Positions 43,275-58,200 of a stretch of 64,000 nt of DNA are shown piece by piece; positions within the stretch are counted from its first letter, which is position 1; every line of letters starts with the position of its first letter. The notes beneath the pieces were generated by a model. It was given only the letters and a program-made list of their open reading frames with translations. It made no database searches and was not told the DNA's origin. The stretch comes from Culex pipiens pallens (taxonomy: Eukaryota > Arthropoda > Insecta > Diptera > Culicidae): positions 43,067,114 to 43,131,113 of the forward strand of contig NC_068939.1 of the NCBI RefSeq assembly GCF_016801865.2. The letters are read 5' to 3'. Made by a program: the position numbers and the translations under genes.

Positions 43275-46200
43275 ATGATCTTCTCGCGGATCAGAAGTCT
43301 AGTGGCACCGCTGTGCTGTCTGTTGGTTGTGAGTAGTTTACTGGTAGCGGATGTAGACTGTGCAAAAAAGGCGGCGGCGCCCCCCGCGGCCGACACCGCC
43401 ACGATCGAGGAAGTCTCGGCGAAACAGTTGGAACGGATACTAGAGGATAAGGATTACGTCGCGGTGTATTGGTGTAAGTGGATGGTTTGAGTAGCTGGTT
43501 CAACGGCATCCAGGGGAACTCCAGTGTGTACCGAGTGTCGCCGGCCAAAGTGCCCAGGAACCAATTGGTGCCATAAAAGGAAGAAAAGGATTTGCCTTGC
43601 TGCCAACTTTGGCAGTGAGTTGTGTGGAACAGTGCTTCAATGCGTACACCGCTTCCTTCCCTATGGAATGACCGTAGTTCAGTTCAGTGTGAATACCCTA
43701 GAGAAGAAAAGGCATTGCGCAACCGGAATTATAGAGAGCTGAATTATTTTTAAAAATAATCGTGAAAACCGAACGGTGATGAGCGAGGGAAAAAACGGCA
43801 CGAAACCAGAGAGAATGAGAAACAGTGTGTGCAGAAAGTGAATGAATGGTGATTGGAAAGAAGAACAAGCTAATTGACAGCTGGCACGACGGTGAAGGAA
43901 AAGCTTGGACCGAATGCCCGGCGAGCGAGCGGTCAGCAGTTTGTGGAAGCATACGTCAAAGCCAGTTCGAAGACCCTGGCCGTATGCTCCCAGGACATTC
44001 CTGACCTGACGTCGGTGCTGCACCCAACATTACACAATATTGTGCAAACCCACCTCGCGAACCCAACTCTCAGCATGATTGTTTCCCCGCGAACAGTGTC
44101 TCGTATTGTTCGGCAGTGGCCGCCGATGCTTCCGAATCTAGACCCCGGTCCCGAGTGTCTGCTACCGTATCTTCTGCTGCTGTCGCTGCTGTTACAATAC
44201 AATCAGAACAAAGTGTACAAAAATAAACCACCTAAAAATTCAGGATGCTGAAATAATTCGAACAGAGACGACGGCCACCACAGCGCAAACACAGCGAACG
44301 ACGACGACACGGTCAGGGCAGCTGTGTAGGACCGTTCGTACGAGAGAAGCAACCAGCACGGGAGAGGAGGTTAAACCGACACGACACTCGACACTCGGCT
44401 GCTCGAACCACTGCTCGAGTAAGAGAGCGATGGCACGGGATCGGGCAGAGCAAGAATCCGTGGGCAAGTTCTAGATCGCCGGCAGATATTGAAAGCAGTA
44501 GGTGTGACTGGAGCACGGCACGTGGGCGGATGTGGAACAAGTGTGCCGAAGGTCGTCGTCAGGTGGGATCGACTGTAAACAGACGTCGTTGGGCAGTGGA
44601 AAGAGTTTTGTTTGTACGTGTGAACTTGACGCTCGCAGGGTTCTCTGCGTTACATCAAAGGGCAGGAACGGTAGCTAATTGCACGTGAGTGTAAACATTT
44701 GCGGAAATTGCCTCCCAATTGACACGTTGGGAGCAAGCAAAGCTAGACGAAGTAAAATGGAATCAAAAAGATGTTGTTAAAATTACCTTTAAAGAAACGA
44801 AATAATACGTATAGCTAAGACTCAATACAGAGATGCCTAAACAAAGTCAATTCTCGAAATCGTGAATTGTATTCATGAATTTGAAAACCACGGAGGAATA
44901 TATATTCACGTTTATAGTGCAAATGCACCATACTCATGAATAAATTTCTTCGTGTTGAGGACCACGAACACAATCCACGATTACGGGAATTGATTTTTTC
45001 TGTGTAATTAAAAATGCTATTTGTTTCAATACTCAAACTTTTCAACACTTTACTGTGAACCTTGAATTTTCCAAAGATTTAAATTTCTCACATGTTTATT
45101 TATGTTCAAGTTCATTTCTAATTTATGGTGCATGTTTGACATATTTTTCAAATCACTTGTGTTTGTTTGTCACATTTCAAGCAAAATAATGTTAAAAAGC
45201 CGAAGATAAAGTTTCAACAATCTGTCTATCCTAGTTCAGACGCTACAAAACATTTTTATTTCCAGAATACATAAGGGATATTTGTAAACAACGTACAAAC
45301 AGTTGGCTCTTATTATTTATTTTCAAACAATGGCTAAGATAACAAGAGACATAAAAATCCCACAAAAATCACTATTTTTAGCTAAAGGTTTCAAATAATT
45401 AAACCTCTTTAGCCTTAAACATGAACCTCTGAAGTTTATACACAACAACTGACAAGATTTGTCACTTTTTTTAGTTTTTTTTTAATAATGCAAATAAGTT
45501 TGACAAAGAAAAAAGTGACGAACATTATTTACGCATACTATGAAAACAAATGTCGGGGTTCAGGTAGTGCCGTGAATCCTCGGTAACCGGTTTGCCAATA
45601 GACGCTGTCGAACAATTGTGGATAAATGTATTGACCCTATTCATTCAGGAAATTTGTAAGTCTCAGTTGATAGAGGAAATTCTCATTTGTTCGGCAGGAC
45701 TAAAAAAACAGGCTAAAAAAAATTTAAAAAAGGATAAGCCTTCAGTTTTACATCAATCCTTTTTTATGTATTTAACTGTTTGAACAAATTATATGCAACA
45801 CTTTGGTAGGAAACTTGCTTGCTCACTTCCTACTGAGCAATTTATCACTAGCTTTCAGTTGAAAACGTCTTTTAAGAGCTGCAATTGAACTTCAAAGTGT
45901 TGATATGCCAACGTGAAGAGTTCCACGGAATTACATGCGGGTTGTCTAGTACACAGATTGATATTACACTAAATCTGAAAAAAAATATATATACAGTCGA
46001 TTAATTCTTCAGTCACTTCAAACTGCATACTTCGATTGGCTTTATTCCTCGATATTTTCTCTTGCTTGAAGGATCTCTTCCTCGACGGTCCCTTGGATTC
46101 TGTTTGCTTTAAAAATCTCTTCCGGTTGTCAATATTGTCACTATCTCATGGCTTGCATAGACATTTTTCTTTGCGAAACGAAGCTTTGAAGGGTGTTTGA

Positions 46201-49200
46201 CATTAGTTTGTTTTTGTTTGCTGGACGTTGCCATGATTCTCTCCCATAGCTGGGTACCAAGAAAAACATATTTTCAATCGAGTCTTCATTTTGCATCGCT
46301 CTGTAAACTGATGATTCTCTTCCTGGACGGTCCCTTGGATATTGACAACCAGAGAGTCGACTGTATCTCCATTTTCTTTATACTACAAATACTTTTGTGA
46401 TAATTTGTCAGTAGCATGCCAAATGCAGCTTTTCTTTCGACCCTACTATTTTTAAGGACCTTAATTTTGACATTTTCTTTCACTAGTGAAAGTAGTACTT
46501 TTGAACAAAAAACTTCATTTCAAGACTATTTAATCCTGAGCAGCAAAACACTGCCTCCAAATTGCCTGTTCCATGATTGCGGGATGTTATTGTGCCTCCC
46601 ACGATTGTGAAACACTTGAACTTAAGTGATATTTAAAAAAAAAGTTTTCAGAGCATGGATAAAACATCACTAAGCTTGAGTTTCACTGGTTGCAGTGTGT
46701 GATATAATTATTTTATTACAAATATGTACTCCTGGAGAGATCCAAAATTTGTTTACATCTGTAAGAAAAAAGTGTTCCGAATTTGTGGATTTCAAGGATA
46801 AAAGTTTTTCTTCAAAAACTTGATATAAAAGTTAAAATTTGCAGTTGTTCCATACAGCATTCGAAAGATCGCAAGAAAAGCTTTCAAATGAAGGTAAAAG
46901 CGAATCATTAAGTTCACTTATCGATTTGCTATGATTTTTTGAACATTGGCCGATCCGTAAACTGTTCAGAATATGAGGGATGACTGTACCATATACTGAA
47001 ACTGCTAAGAATTTCCCTGTTTTTTATGTGACTTTTTCCTTCAGCTAATTTTCTCGTTTCAATTAGTAAAGTAAACATTATTTCACTATAAAACTAATAT
47101 AGCATGTAGCAGTATAAACTGCACAGCAAATTATTTATACATTAACAACGTATTACAGCTCACGACATTTCCAAACTGTTGGTTGTTGCAAAAGATTTGT
47201 TTTAATGTCGAATTTTTAAAAGTAATTTGCTAAAGCTATGAGGAAAAATCGAACCAATCCAAGATCTCCATGGAAAATTTTAAAGTGCTTCAAAAGTCAC
47301 TTCAAATGCAATGGAGAGAACTCAAGTTTTTAATATCATATATAGGCAAACAAAAGTATAAAATTTCATCCAAACTGGAAAATCTTGAAACGACCTTTAT
47401 AACAAAACGATGAAAATCTAGAAAAATTACAAAAAAATTTCAACTTACATATATTAGGGTACGTTATCCATTAGTGGACCCCTTTCCTATAGTGGACCCT
47501 CTGAAGGTTTTTTGATGAAAAATTCAATAAAATCACAATTAAAAGCGTGTTTTTGTCTACAAATCTTTTATTTGGCATGTTCAGCACCATTTAAAACAAT
47601 GTTGACTGACATTGACGTGTCCTTTCCGCCAAAATAAGTGTTTTGAGTTCGACATCTGAAATCAGCAATGGCAACTAGCATTTTCACAACAAACAGCATT
47701 TCCATTTTATGACTGAATTAACTATCCAATCATTTTTTCACTGATAATTTCACTTCAGTAAGTCAAAATAAAGCTTAAGGAACTTCACTGAAATAAAACG
47801 ATGAACTGCTCAATTTCGAGCAAAATTAAGGGGGTTCAATATGGGACAAGGAAAATCCTAACTATTCCAAAAGGTGACCTGTTGCTTTAACTTACAAAAA
47901 TGAAAAAAAAACTATGTATTTAAGCAAAAGTTTTTCTTAAACATACAACCTAATTGCTTATATTTCAATCATGAGTATAAATATGCGATCAACACTTTAG
48001 TTAATTGAACTTAACTGAAGCATCATAATTGAAGTTTGAAATTATATTTTATAATAATAAATCAATAACAAAACTTTTTTTGATAATAACATGCGTGGTT
48101 TTATCAGCAACTGTAAACAAATCTATTGTTTTGTTTTGGTCAACTATTTAAGTAATAAATATGGAAAAAAATGCATCAAAATTACTTTTCTTAATCGTTT
48201 TTATGTTTACAGTGTTTTTGACACGGTTTCTTCAATATTTTTCGGAAGTAAATGAGTTTAAAAGTCTATTATTTGTAAGTTGTTTTAAGCCATATCTGTT
48301 AACAAAATTTATTTGTTAACAGTGAAAAGTTAGAAAATGCCCACATTCGTTCTTTATATCTATTATTAGACCCACACAATGCATCAAACATCAAATATCG
48401 TTTAAATTTGATAAAACAACAACAGTTTTCCTATAGTGGACCCGGGTCCACAATCGGATTATGGACCCGGGCCCACTATAGGAAAAGGGGGTCCATAACT
48501 GACAAAAATATTTTTTTTTTCAAACGGCTATTTTTCTGCACAAAAGCCAATAATTGTTCAAAAGACTTTAGATTTTATTGTGTTGAACAAAGGGTTATGA
48601 AATAGTGCTTAAAATATTGAATAATTGTGAAAAATGCTCGTCGACTCAACTAAGGAGGTCCACTTATGGTTAAAATACCCTATTACCGTATTTAACTGCA
48701 TGGCATTATTTAAACAATGTTTCAAAATAGTCACACAATTGTAAAAAGCATGCCCAATCAACTTCTGGCTTCATCTCATTGTTCTAATATAAACTAAAAA
48801 TCAGATAATAAACGATAACAGTGGAAAATATATGCACTTTTTCGTATAATGTAGCTTTATTTTTGTTAAATAGTGCAAACACGCTTCAAAAGGTCTAAAT
48901 TTACAATCTTTTGATGCAAGTTTTTTGACATTCCAAGATTTAATATTTTTTTATGTGGGTTAGGCCATTGCAAATATTTTTTAAAGTTTATGTCCCTCGA
49001 CTCTGATCAAAGTCGAGGTGGCCCCCCAAGGGGGGGGGGGGGGGGGGCAGGGGAGGGGGATCAAAAAAATAAAAAATATAACAATTGCATTTTAGATTGT
49101 TTTCAGTTGATAAGACTTCTATTTTCATGGAAATTTAGAAGTATTTTGGAAAAAAAATTTTTGCACCCCAGACCATTTTTGAAGGAGGGCGACATAAACT

Positions 49201-52200
49201 TTGAAAAATATTTGCAACGGCCTTAAATACAAGTTGAATAGTATGTAGTTCTAACAACTGTTTTTTACTGAAAATGGTTTAACAAAAAATACTGTAACTA
49301 TTGTGCATTATGGTTGCACCTTGGATGCTATACTTTCTCTAGAAACGAGCTAACAAAGAAAAGTACTTCATTTTCAAACAAATTGTTTAGAAAAGAAGAA
49401 TGGGCGGATTTGGTCCAAGGATGTACACGAACGGGACCAATTTATTCGAAAAAACTCCCTAAACCACGGGGTTCAAAAGTTACAAGCTGTAAAAGTTTGA
49501 GCATTTTGGGTAAAATTGTACAAAAAAACGTATTTTGCTATTTCTAAAATCATTCATAAAATCTCTATTTTATTATGGATTTCGATCCGCCTGTTGAGAA
49601 AAACAACTCAAAAATCCTTCCTTCAAAGAGAGTTTTTTTTTAAATATATTTTCAATATTTTAATAGATATTGTAAAAATAACTTGTTTCTCGCCGAAAGA
49701 TGATGCGCCGATTTTGTTGTCATTAGACAACGCTCCTCCAATTACACCTCATAAATCATGCTGCACGAACCCACGTGGTCCGAATCATCTCGCACTATTC
49801 TGACACAAATGGTTCAAGGTCTTGACGACGTTCCTTCAGATCTGACTAGGAACGCCTGCGCTGCTGTGTCACTACGACAGAGGGAAATCCCTTCCCACCC
49901 CAATTTAAATAAAGGGCGGGTGCGGGTAGGGGTGTCACAATTTTGGACTCATCGCGTGAAAAACTCGTGTTACTCACGAGCACGACCGCACAGCGCTGCC
50001 GTGCCTTACTCACACAGAGTTAACTTATCCTAATAATAATATTAGACTGCAAACTGCAACCAGTGGTGGATTCCTCTGAACGTGGAATACGCTACAGAGC
50101 TCGACTGATGACCTGAATTTCTAGTTCGAGCTGCTCGACTCGACTTTGCGGCGGTTGACACGACCGCGAAGACCCTTGATCGCTTCATCGCAGCAGAAGA
50201 CTTTAGTCGGCTGAGTTTTATTTTTAAAATCTGACTTTGCCATCGAACAAGTGTGGCGGGGGGCGGGTCTCACATTCCACAAGAAGACGACACACGGTAT
50301 TGTTTGTGGGCCGGGTTTTACAGGTGAATTTGGGGTGGACAAAGTTCTAAATTGCATTTTCGGGTAGAAACAGTGCTTTCATTCAGGATTCAGATTTTTT
50401 TGGCAGTCTTCTATCAGAAATTGCATAGCATACATTTTGTGTGACTGTTCCGCGCTAATTAATGAGAGTGAAATTTTTAATTCCTATTTGGCAGCTCACT
50501 GAACTGTTGAAACCCATTGCCCGAAGCATGGCCGTTTACAACGAACGTTAGTCATGCAGCATCCAAGTCTGCCGACAGCACAAAACTGACACAGAGGTTA
50601 ACTTCCATTATTTTGTTGTTTCATTGTCTAAAAATACATTCTTGAAGCAATTTCTCCACGTCAGACAGTACGTCAGCTTGTAGTCATACACTGGAGACGA
50701 ACCATTCCAAAGTCAAAAGTTTATTTAAAATAAATATAATTATTATTACAAATATCCTTTTACGAAAAAAATCTTTGTAAGATATTCATTAGAACGAAGT
50801 TTTAATTTGGTTTATTATTTATCTCTTTACCAAAAGCTAACAATATTTGATTGATGATGGTTTTGATACTTTATAAGAAATAGGAAAATCGTCGCCAAAA
50901 AAACACGATGTTTAGGGTAATGTTAGAAACACATTGATGATAGATTGTAAAAATACTTTCGGCAAAGCAACATTATATCAGTTGGCGAAAAATTATGGCA
51001 ATGATGAAAGACTCTAAAAATTTTGTATGCTGAAGTGACCGCAATTATCCAGAATTAAGAAAAAAAAATTCATTTGAAGTTCGAATTTGGCTTTATCGAG
51101 AAGTACACGGAGAAAAATCACTTTCTAAAATTGTGAACAAACATTCATGATATTGAGAACCTCAAACAAAGAGCTCAAATTAAATGCTTATCATTTTAGG
51201 AAAATTTACCATGAAATGTGCAAACTTTGTAGGTGGTCCCGTTTTTGATGAACGCTTGTTCATGATTTCTGGAACTGAATATTCTCCGTGTAAAATTTTT
51301 TCTAATCCTCGTCATAATGTAAAAATCATCAACAGCTTGCAAAAAAGGTGGAAATTTCCGTACAGAAAAAACTTTTCCCGGCATGGTAGTTTACTGCCCC
51401 TGAACGCATTAATGTCCCATATGTATTTTCAGCACTTTTGAGTTATTTATACAGTTTTGTTCAAAATCGTTTGTTTCAGAAAAGAATGCAACATCCAGTA
51501 CTTTGTTCTAGAAATCAGGAAACATGTTTTATCATATGGGACATTTATGCGAACATGGGCAGTTTAGGTGTAAATCAACGACTGGGCATCAATGATTGGT
51601 TCATAGCTTTAAAGTACGGGACATCCCAAATCCTTCAGATTGTAATCACCTTGCAGTGGTTTCATAACTAGAACACACAATTTGAAGACGTCCCTTAGTC
51701 GAGAAGATTACAAGCTTTTCATCGCTCTCATCCGTCAAAACTTCAAACATCGCGCTGAAAACACACGTTGATTGTTTGATCCCTGGCGATCGGCTTGGCC
51801 ACAGCCGAAAAACGCTGTGTATCGTTCGCCGACCATCTCTGGAAATATGAGCTAGTTGGTTATTTTTACCGCGCACTCGAACTCATCTAGCAATTTCGCT
51901 TTCGAAACCCATTAGTCCAACTGGGTCAAGTTATTGGGTTGGGGCTTCTAAGACACGCAGCAGCATACATAAAAAACCAACGACGACCTGACGCACTTAT
52001 TCTTCGAAGATTTCGGCGGGAAACGCTGCCCTGCACGCGCTGCCAGAAATTCTGTATTTTTAATACAATAAGGAAGCGATACAGCACGCGCGACGATGAA
52101 ATTAAACCTGACGTCTCTCTCCTGGTAGATTTAGCACGCCGCTGTCAGCCAAGAAAAAGAGCGCAAAAAAAATGGCCATGCAAATCGCGCGCACAACTCG

Positions 52201-55200
52201 AATAAATGACTTTCGCACCGCCAGGAGACGCCACCACCGGGCGGAAAGGATTGCCACCCCGCGGATATTTTTAAAACATCCCAGATAATGTAGAGTGGAA
52301 AGCCGCGCGAACCTAAGCCGCAGACAATCGGCGAACACCTATGAAGCTGGGAAAACTCTGTCACAACGAGTGTGGAAAGCTGTTTTGACAACCGTGTCAT
52401 ATCCGGTTTGGCGCCAGCGGGATTTGCGTAAAGAGTGGACATCCAAAGCGGCGACTACCGCTTGGAAGAAGCAACACAAACAGTATAATTAGAAAAGATA
52501 AGGGAAGATCAACGCCCAACAGCTCAACAGTTAAGAACAACAGCACCGTAATCACTGGACAGCTCTCTATAGATTCCAGGTTGCCACCAGCAAAGATCGT
52601 CTTTCGCTTCTCTATCGCTAGAAACAACTGCCCTAACCATTTTTCCCCCTGTTGCTACCCGAAATTCCAGACGCCCGTAGCTGTACGACATGCGACACAG
52701 TATTAGCCGAACTCGAGCACATTGACGACGACACCGACTCGTTCGGTGTGGACTTTGTCAAAGTAAATGACAAACGACTAGCAAAGCAGTATGGTATCAC
52801 GAAATTCCCCGCCCTCACCTACTTCAGGTAAGCAAACAGAAGAGTTGTAGCCTACTTGTAGATAATGCTCCATTGAAACTATTTGGGATATCCCAAAAAC
52901 AAATTATAATATAGCTTAAACTCGATTATCAAAGTTTCAATTTTTCGACGTTCAAATTCCCAGTTATTCAAAATCAAGCCTGGAATTATGTAATCCAATA
53001 TGGTGCCTTGGTTGGTCCAAATCTGGGTACCCCCGGTGCTAACCTCTGAAATCAAAGATTGACCCATCACTATGCTAAATTCGAGATCTTTCTGACCACG
53101 GGAACCCCTTCATGTGTTTTGGGAAAAATCATTAAAATTTATGAAAGAAAGGAACTGTTTCAGTTTTATTACCTGCAGAGGGCGCAATAACTGTCCGATA
53201 CTTACCAATTCTAAGATACAGGATGTTCATTAAATTTGGAACAACTTTCTCGAAGATACCATATTTTTAGGATTTTCCCACAATATTATTGGCCAAAAAT
53301 ACCAAAAATGACCATACAAACATCAAGCGATTAGAGGGATGGGTTCCCGTAGTCAGAATGAGCTCAAATGTGGACTTTAACCAAGTGATGGATCAATCTT
53401 CGATATTAGAGGGTAGCACTGGGAGTACCCAGATTTGGACAACCCTAATGGCGCCCAATAGTATATTCCGAATTTTTTTTGTGCTTCATTTGACACAATG
53501 GATTTTCCATAAGGACGTGTTACATAATGGACATTTTGCATAATATTCAGCCATTCCACGTCAAAAAGGAAGTCTCCAAATCAAAAGTGCTCCGATTTGC
53601 CTCAAATTTGGAGTGGGGGTTCTTTGGCCCAAATAATTAGACCCGTATTTTTTTGTTTGGCGATTAGGGTGCTCCTATCCGAAATAGGGTGGTCCAAAAA
53701 ATGGCATTTTTCGTCGATTTTCGCAAAAACCACATTTTTAAAAAAATAATATCTCCGGAACTGCTGAACCAATTTTAGAGCGCCACAATTCAAAAGAAAG
53801 GTTATAAGTTCGGCTTTTAAAGAAAAATATGTTGTTATCCAAAAAAAACTAGATGAATATTTGAAAAGGTCCTATGAACATTTCATTTGCCGTTTTCAAG
53901 GTCTCGGGACCAAAGAGCCCATGTCTGAAAGTATTTTTCCCTGATTCCATGTAATATTTTACATAACATATAAAAAAATTGCGGATATCCATTAACACGT
54001 TTCAGAGATATGATTTTTTTAACATAAAAACTGGGTTTTTCGACGCGCCGTACGCAAAAATGCAAAAATGACGAAAACGGGTAAAAATCAACTTTTTTCA
54101 CTAAAACTGCGATAACTTGAAAATTTCAGCGATGACCTATACATGTCTGGGTACCAAAAGTTGCGTCTTTCAATTATGAAAATTTTGGTACCCAGACATG
54201 TATAGGTCATCGCTGAAATTTTCAAGTTATCGCAGTTTTAGTGAAAAAGTTTATTTTTACCCGTTTACATATATGTAAAACGGCAAAAATGTCAGAGGGA
54301 GTTTGAGCACACACTTAAACTTTTTTAAAAAATCTGTTTTCAGGGCAGCAAAATATTACTTTTCATCTATTAACAAAACAAATTTGAAGACATTTGGTTG
54401 TAGCTTTGCCGAGATATAGCTATTTGAAGTCAGCAGTTTCAAAAAACGGGTGCCACGATATCTCAACATTGCTTCAACCAAATCAGCTCAAAATTTTGGT
54501 GAAGACTCGTTAAACCGGTCTCGTGTGCATGACGAAGGCCGATTTTCAAAAAGTTTATTTTAAAAAAAGAAAAAAAATATTTTTCTGTTTTTCATATAAA
54601 AAATCGACAGATTTTGATTTTTGTATTTTTTGAAAATTCAAAATTTTAAAATCGGACTTCGTCATGCACACGGAATATTTCTTGGGAGCCTTCACCCAAA
54701 ATTTCAGCCAATTTGGTCCCTCCCATCTCGAGATATCGTGGCACCTGTAAATTAACTTGGTGTTCAGAGAAAAACGCTCAGAAAGTTAGACAGTTTGCTT
54801 TGCGCATGGCAAAACTCTGAGCTTAAATCGTCTCTAACTTAGTTAAATCATGAAATACCTTCATGAAACTTTCAGGAGTGTTTGAAAATCATCTTTTAAG
54901 TTGAATTAATAAATTTTCTGTAATATGAAATTTTGTGATTTTCTTTATGCATGTAACCCCTTAATGGATATCCGCAATTTTTTGATATTTTATGTAAAAT
55001 ATTACAAGGAATCAGGGAAAAATATTTTCAGACATGGGCTCTTTGGTCCCGAGACCTTGAAAACGGCAAATGAAATTTTCATAGGACCTTTTCAAATATT
55101 CATCTAGTTTTTTTGGACGTCAACATATTTTTCTTTAAAAGTCGAACTAATAAAACCTTTCTTTTGAATTGTGGCGCTCTAAAATTGGTTCAGCCGTTCC

Positions 55201-58200
55201 GGAGATATGATTTTTTGAAAAAATTGGTTTTTGTGAAAATCGACGAAAAATGTTATTTTTTGGACCACCCTATTTCGGATAGGACACCCTAATCACCAAA
55301 TACGGGTCTAATTATTTGGGCCAAGGAACCCCCACTCCAAATTTGAGCCAAATCGGAGCACTTTTGATTTGGAGACTTCCTGTTTGACTTGGAATGGCTG
55401 TATTACTAGATATTTTTGTTTTGTGCTATTAGATTTCCTCACTTCAAAGAATTAAAAATGCATTGTTTTCTTTTATTATTTTAACCGATAACAACGGTTT
55501 CTTTTAGAGATTATGATTTTGTTGAAAAATTAACTTTCTCAATTTGTTCCCCTTTTTTAATATTTCTCATTAAAGCATTTTATAGCAATTTTCACACTTT
55601 TATTTAAAATTTAGATTAAAAAAGGGAAAATCTATTAAATGCTGTACATTTTTTAGTATTTTTATTAAGGTTTTTGACTGCTTCGATGATTAGGTAAAAT
55701 TCAACTCAACGAAGGAAAAATTTCTTAAAAGTTTTATGTACCTTTTGATTTTCTGTAAATTTTCAACAACAGAGTTTTTTTATTTAAAATTCAAACTTCA
55801 ATTATTTAAATAATTAGAATAAAGTTAGTTATGCTATTTTTTCTTCTTTTATATAAAATTACTCCTAAAGAAGAGATAAACATTTTACTCTTCTCTAAAT
55901 ATTTTGTAATTCCTTCTTGTACGTAATTTTTCCTTCTTTTTATGGATTTTGAAACTCAACTTTTTTTTTTAAATTTGAAACTCAACTCAAAAGAAAGATA
56001 GCACCAACTCATCTTCCAAGGCTCGTGGTTGTAACTTTTGGAGGTCCTGGTTAATAACGGAGTAGCAACTGCGGGTGGGCACATATGGGTAATTCTCTAC
56101 CAACTCACACGAAATCGGGAAAAGTTGCCCCGACCCCTCTTCGATTTGCGTGAAACTTTGTCCTAAGGGGTAACTTTTGTCCCTGATCACGAATCCGAGG
56201 TCCGTTTTTTGATATCTCGTGACGGAGGGGCGGTACGACCCCTTCCATTTTTGAACATGCGAAAAAAGAGGTGTTTTTCAATAATTTGCAGCCTGAAACG
56301 GTGATGAGATAGAAATTTGGTGTCAAAGGGACTTTTATGTAAAATTAGACGCCCGATTTGATGGCGTACTCAGAATTCCGAAAAAACGTATTTTTCATCG
56401 AAAAAAACACTAAAAAAGTTTTAAAAATTCTCCCATTTTCCGTTACTCGACTGTAAAAAATTTTGGAACATGTCATTTTATGGGAAATTTAATGTACTTT
56501 TCGAATCTACATTGTCCCAGAAGGGTCATTTTTTCATTTAGAACAAAATTTTTCATTTTAAAATTTCGTGTTTTTTCTAACTTTGCAGGGTTATTTTTTA
56601 GAGTGTAACAATGTTCTACAAAGTTGTAGAGCAGACAATTACAAAAAATTTGATATATAGACATAAGGGGTTTGCTTATAAACATCACAAGTTATCGCGA
56701 TTTTACGAAAAAAAGTTTTGAAAAAGTTACTTTTTGCGTTTCTCTTTGTTTCGTCGTCCGTGTCTGTCGCGGGTGACCATGAACGGCCATGATCGATGAC
56801 GACCAACTTTTTTAAAACTTTTTTTCGTAAAATCGTGATAACTTGTGATGTTTATAAGCAAAACCCTTATGTATATATATTAAAATTTTTGTAATTGTCT
56901 GCTCTACAACTTTGTAGAACATTGTTACACTCTAAAAAATAACCCTGCAAAGTTAGAAAAAACACGAAATTTTAAAATGAAAAATTTTGTTCTAAATGAA
57001 AAAATGACCCTTCTGGGACAATGTAGATTCGAAAAGTACATTAAATTTCCCATAAAATGACATGTTCCAAAATTTTTTACAGTCGAGTAACGGAAAATGG
57101 GAGAATTTTTAAAACTTTTTTAGTGTTTTTTTCGATGAAAAATACGTTTTTTCGGAATTCTGAGTACGCCATCAAATCGGGCGTCTAATTTTACATAAAA
57201 GTCCCTTTGACACCAAATTTCTATCTCATCACCGTTTCAGGCTGCAAATTATTGAAAAACACCTCTTTTTTCGCATGTTCAAAAATGGAAGGGGTCGTAC
57301 CGCCCCTCCGTCACGAGATATCAAAAAACGGACCTCGGATTCGTGATCAGGGACAAAAGTTACCCCTTAGGACAAAGTTTCACGCAAATCGAAGAGGGGT
57401 CGGGGCAACTGCTGTGTGAGTTGGCGGAGAATTACCCATATGCTTAATTTGAAACTCAACTCAAAAATGAGAAAATCTCAAAATGTACATTCCGCCGTTT
57501 TTGAGCAATTCCAGCTCAAATTAGGAAATTTTCTGGTACTTTTGTACCCAACCCTCTCCGATTTCAATGAAACTTTGTAGACATGTTATCCTAGGCCTAT
57601 ATAAGCCATTTTTGTGTATATGGAGCCAATAGTACTCGAAAATAACATTTGAGAAGGGCGTAAGTTATTTAAATATTTTTGTATTTTGCAATTTAAAAAT
57701 TAATGTATCTCGAAGCCGTTGTATCGTATCAAAAAGTGGTCAAAGACAAACTAAAAGGAAATTGGACGGGCATGCCACTTCTATGAGATTTTTTTGATAT
57801 TTAAGTTTAAAAGTTAAATTTCAAAGTGATGCTGACGAAAAATGCAGGATCGTGTGTCTCTCCTAAAAAAATACAAAAATCATTTACTAAAACTGTTTTT
57901 ATGATAAAGTGGTCTAAACGACAAAATTTTTAAAAACCGATAGTGGGAATCGATTCCCCGTACAATTTTACATAAAAACTCATAGAAGTGGCATGTATTT
58001 TTGCTTCAGTGTATTTTTTTCAGAAAGCCCGTCCAATTTCCTATAAGTTTGTCTTTGACCACTTTTTGGTACGATGCAACGGCTTCGAGATACAGTAATT
58101 TTTAAACTGCAAAATACAAACATATTAAAATTTAAATTTTGGCAATTGAGGACAATTAGGAGGTCATTTTGAGCAACATTTGTTCTACGAAACAATTAAC

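Noticed and set aside
43874..44251. 125-codon frame in thioredoxin-gene intron 1
   Set aside because: Lies in a GC-rich intron stretch, has comparable frames on the other strand, no domain, and does not fit the exon phases of the host gene.
49020..49060. Long G run as a possible G-quadruplex regulatory site
   Set aside because: It is the core of a miniature element, and similar runs occur in its relatives; no gene promoter is adjacent.
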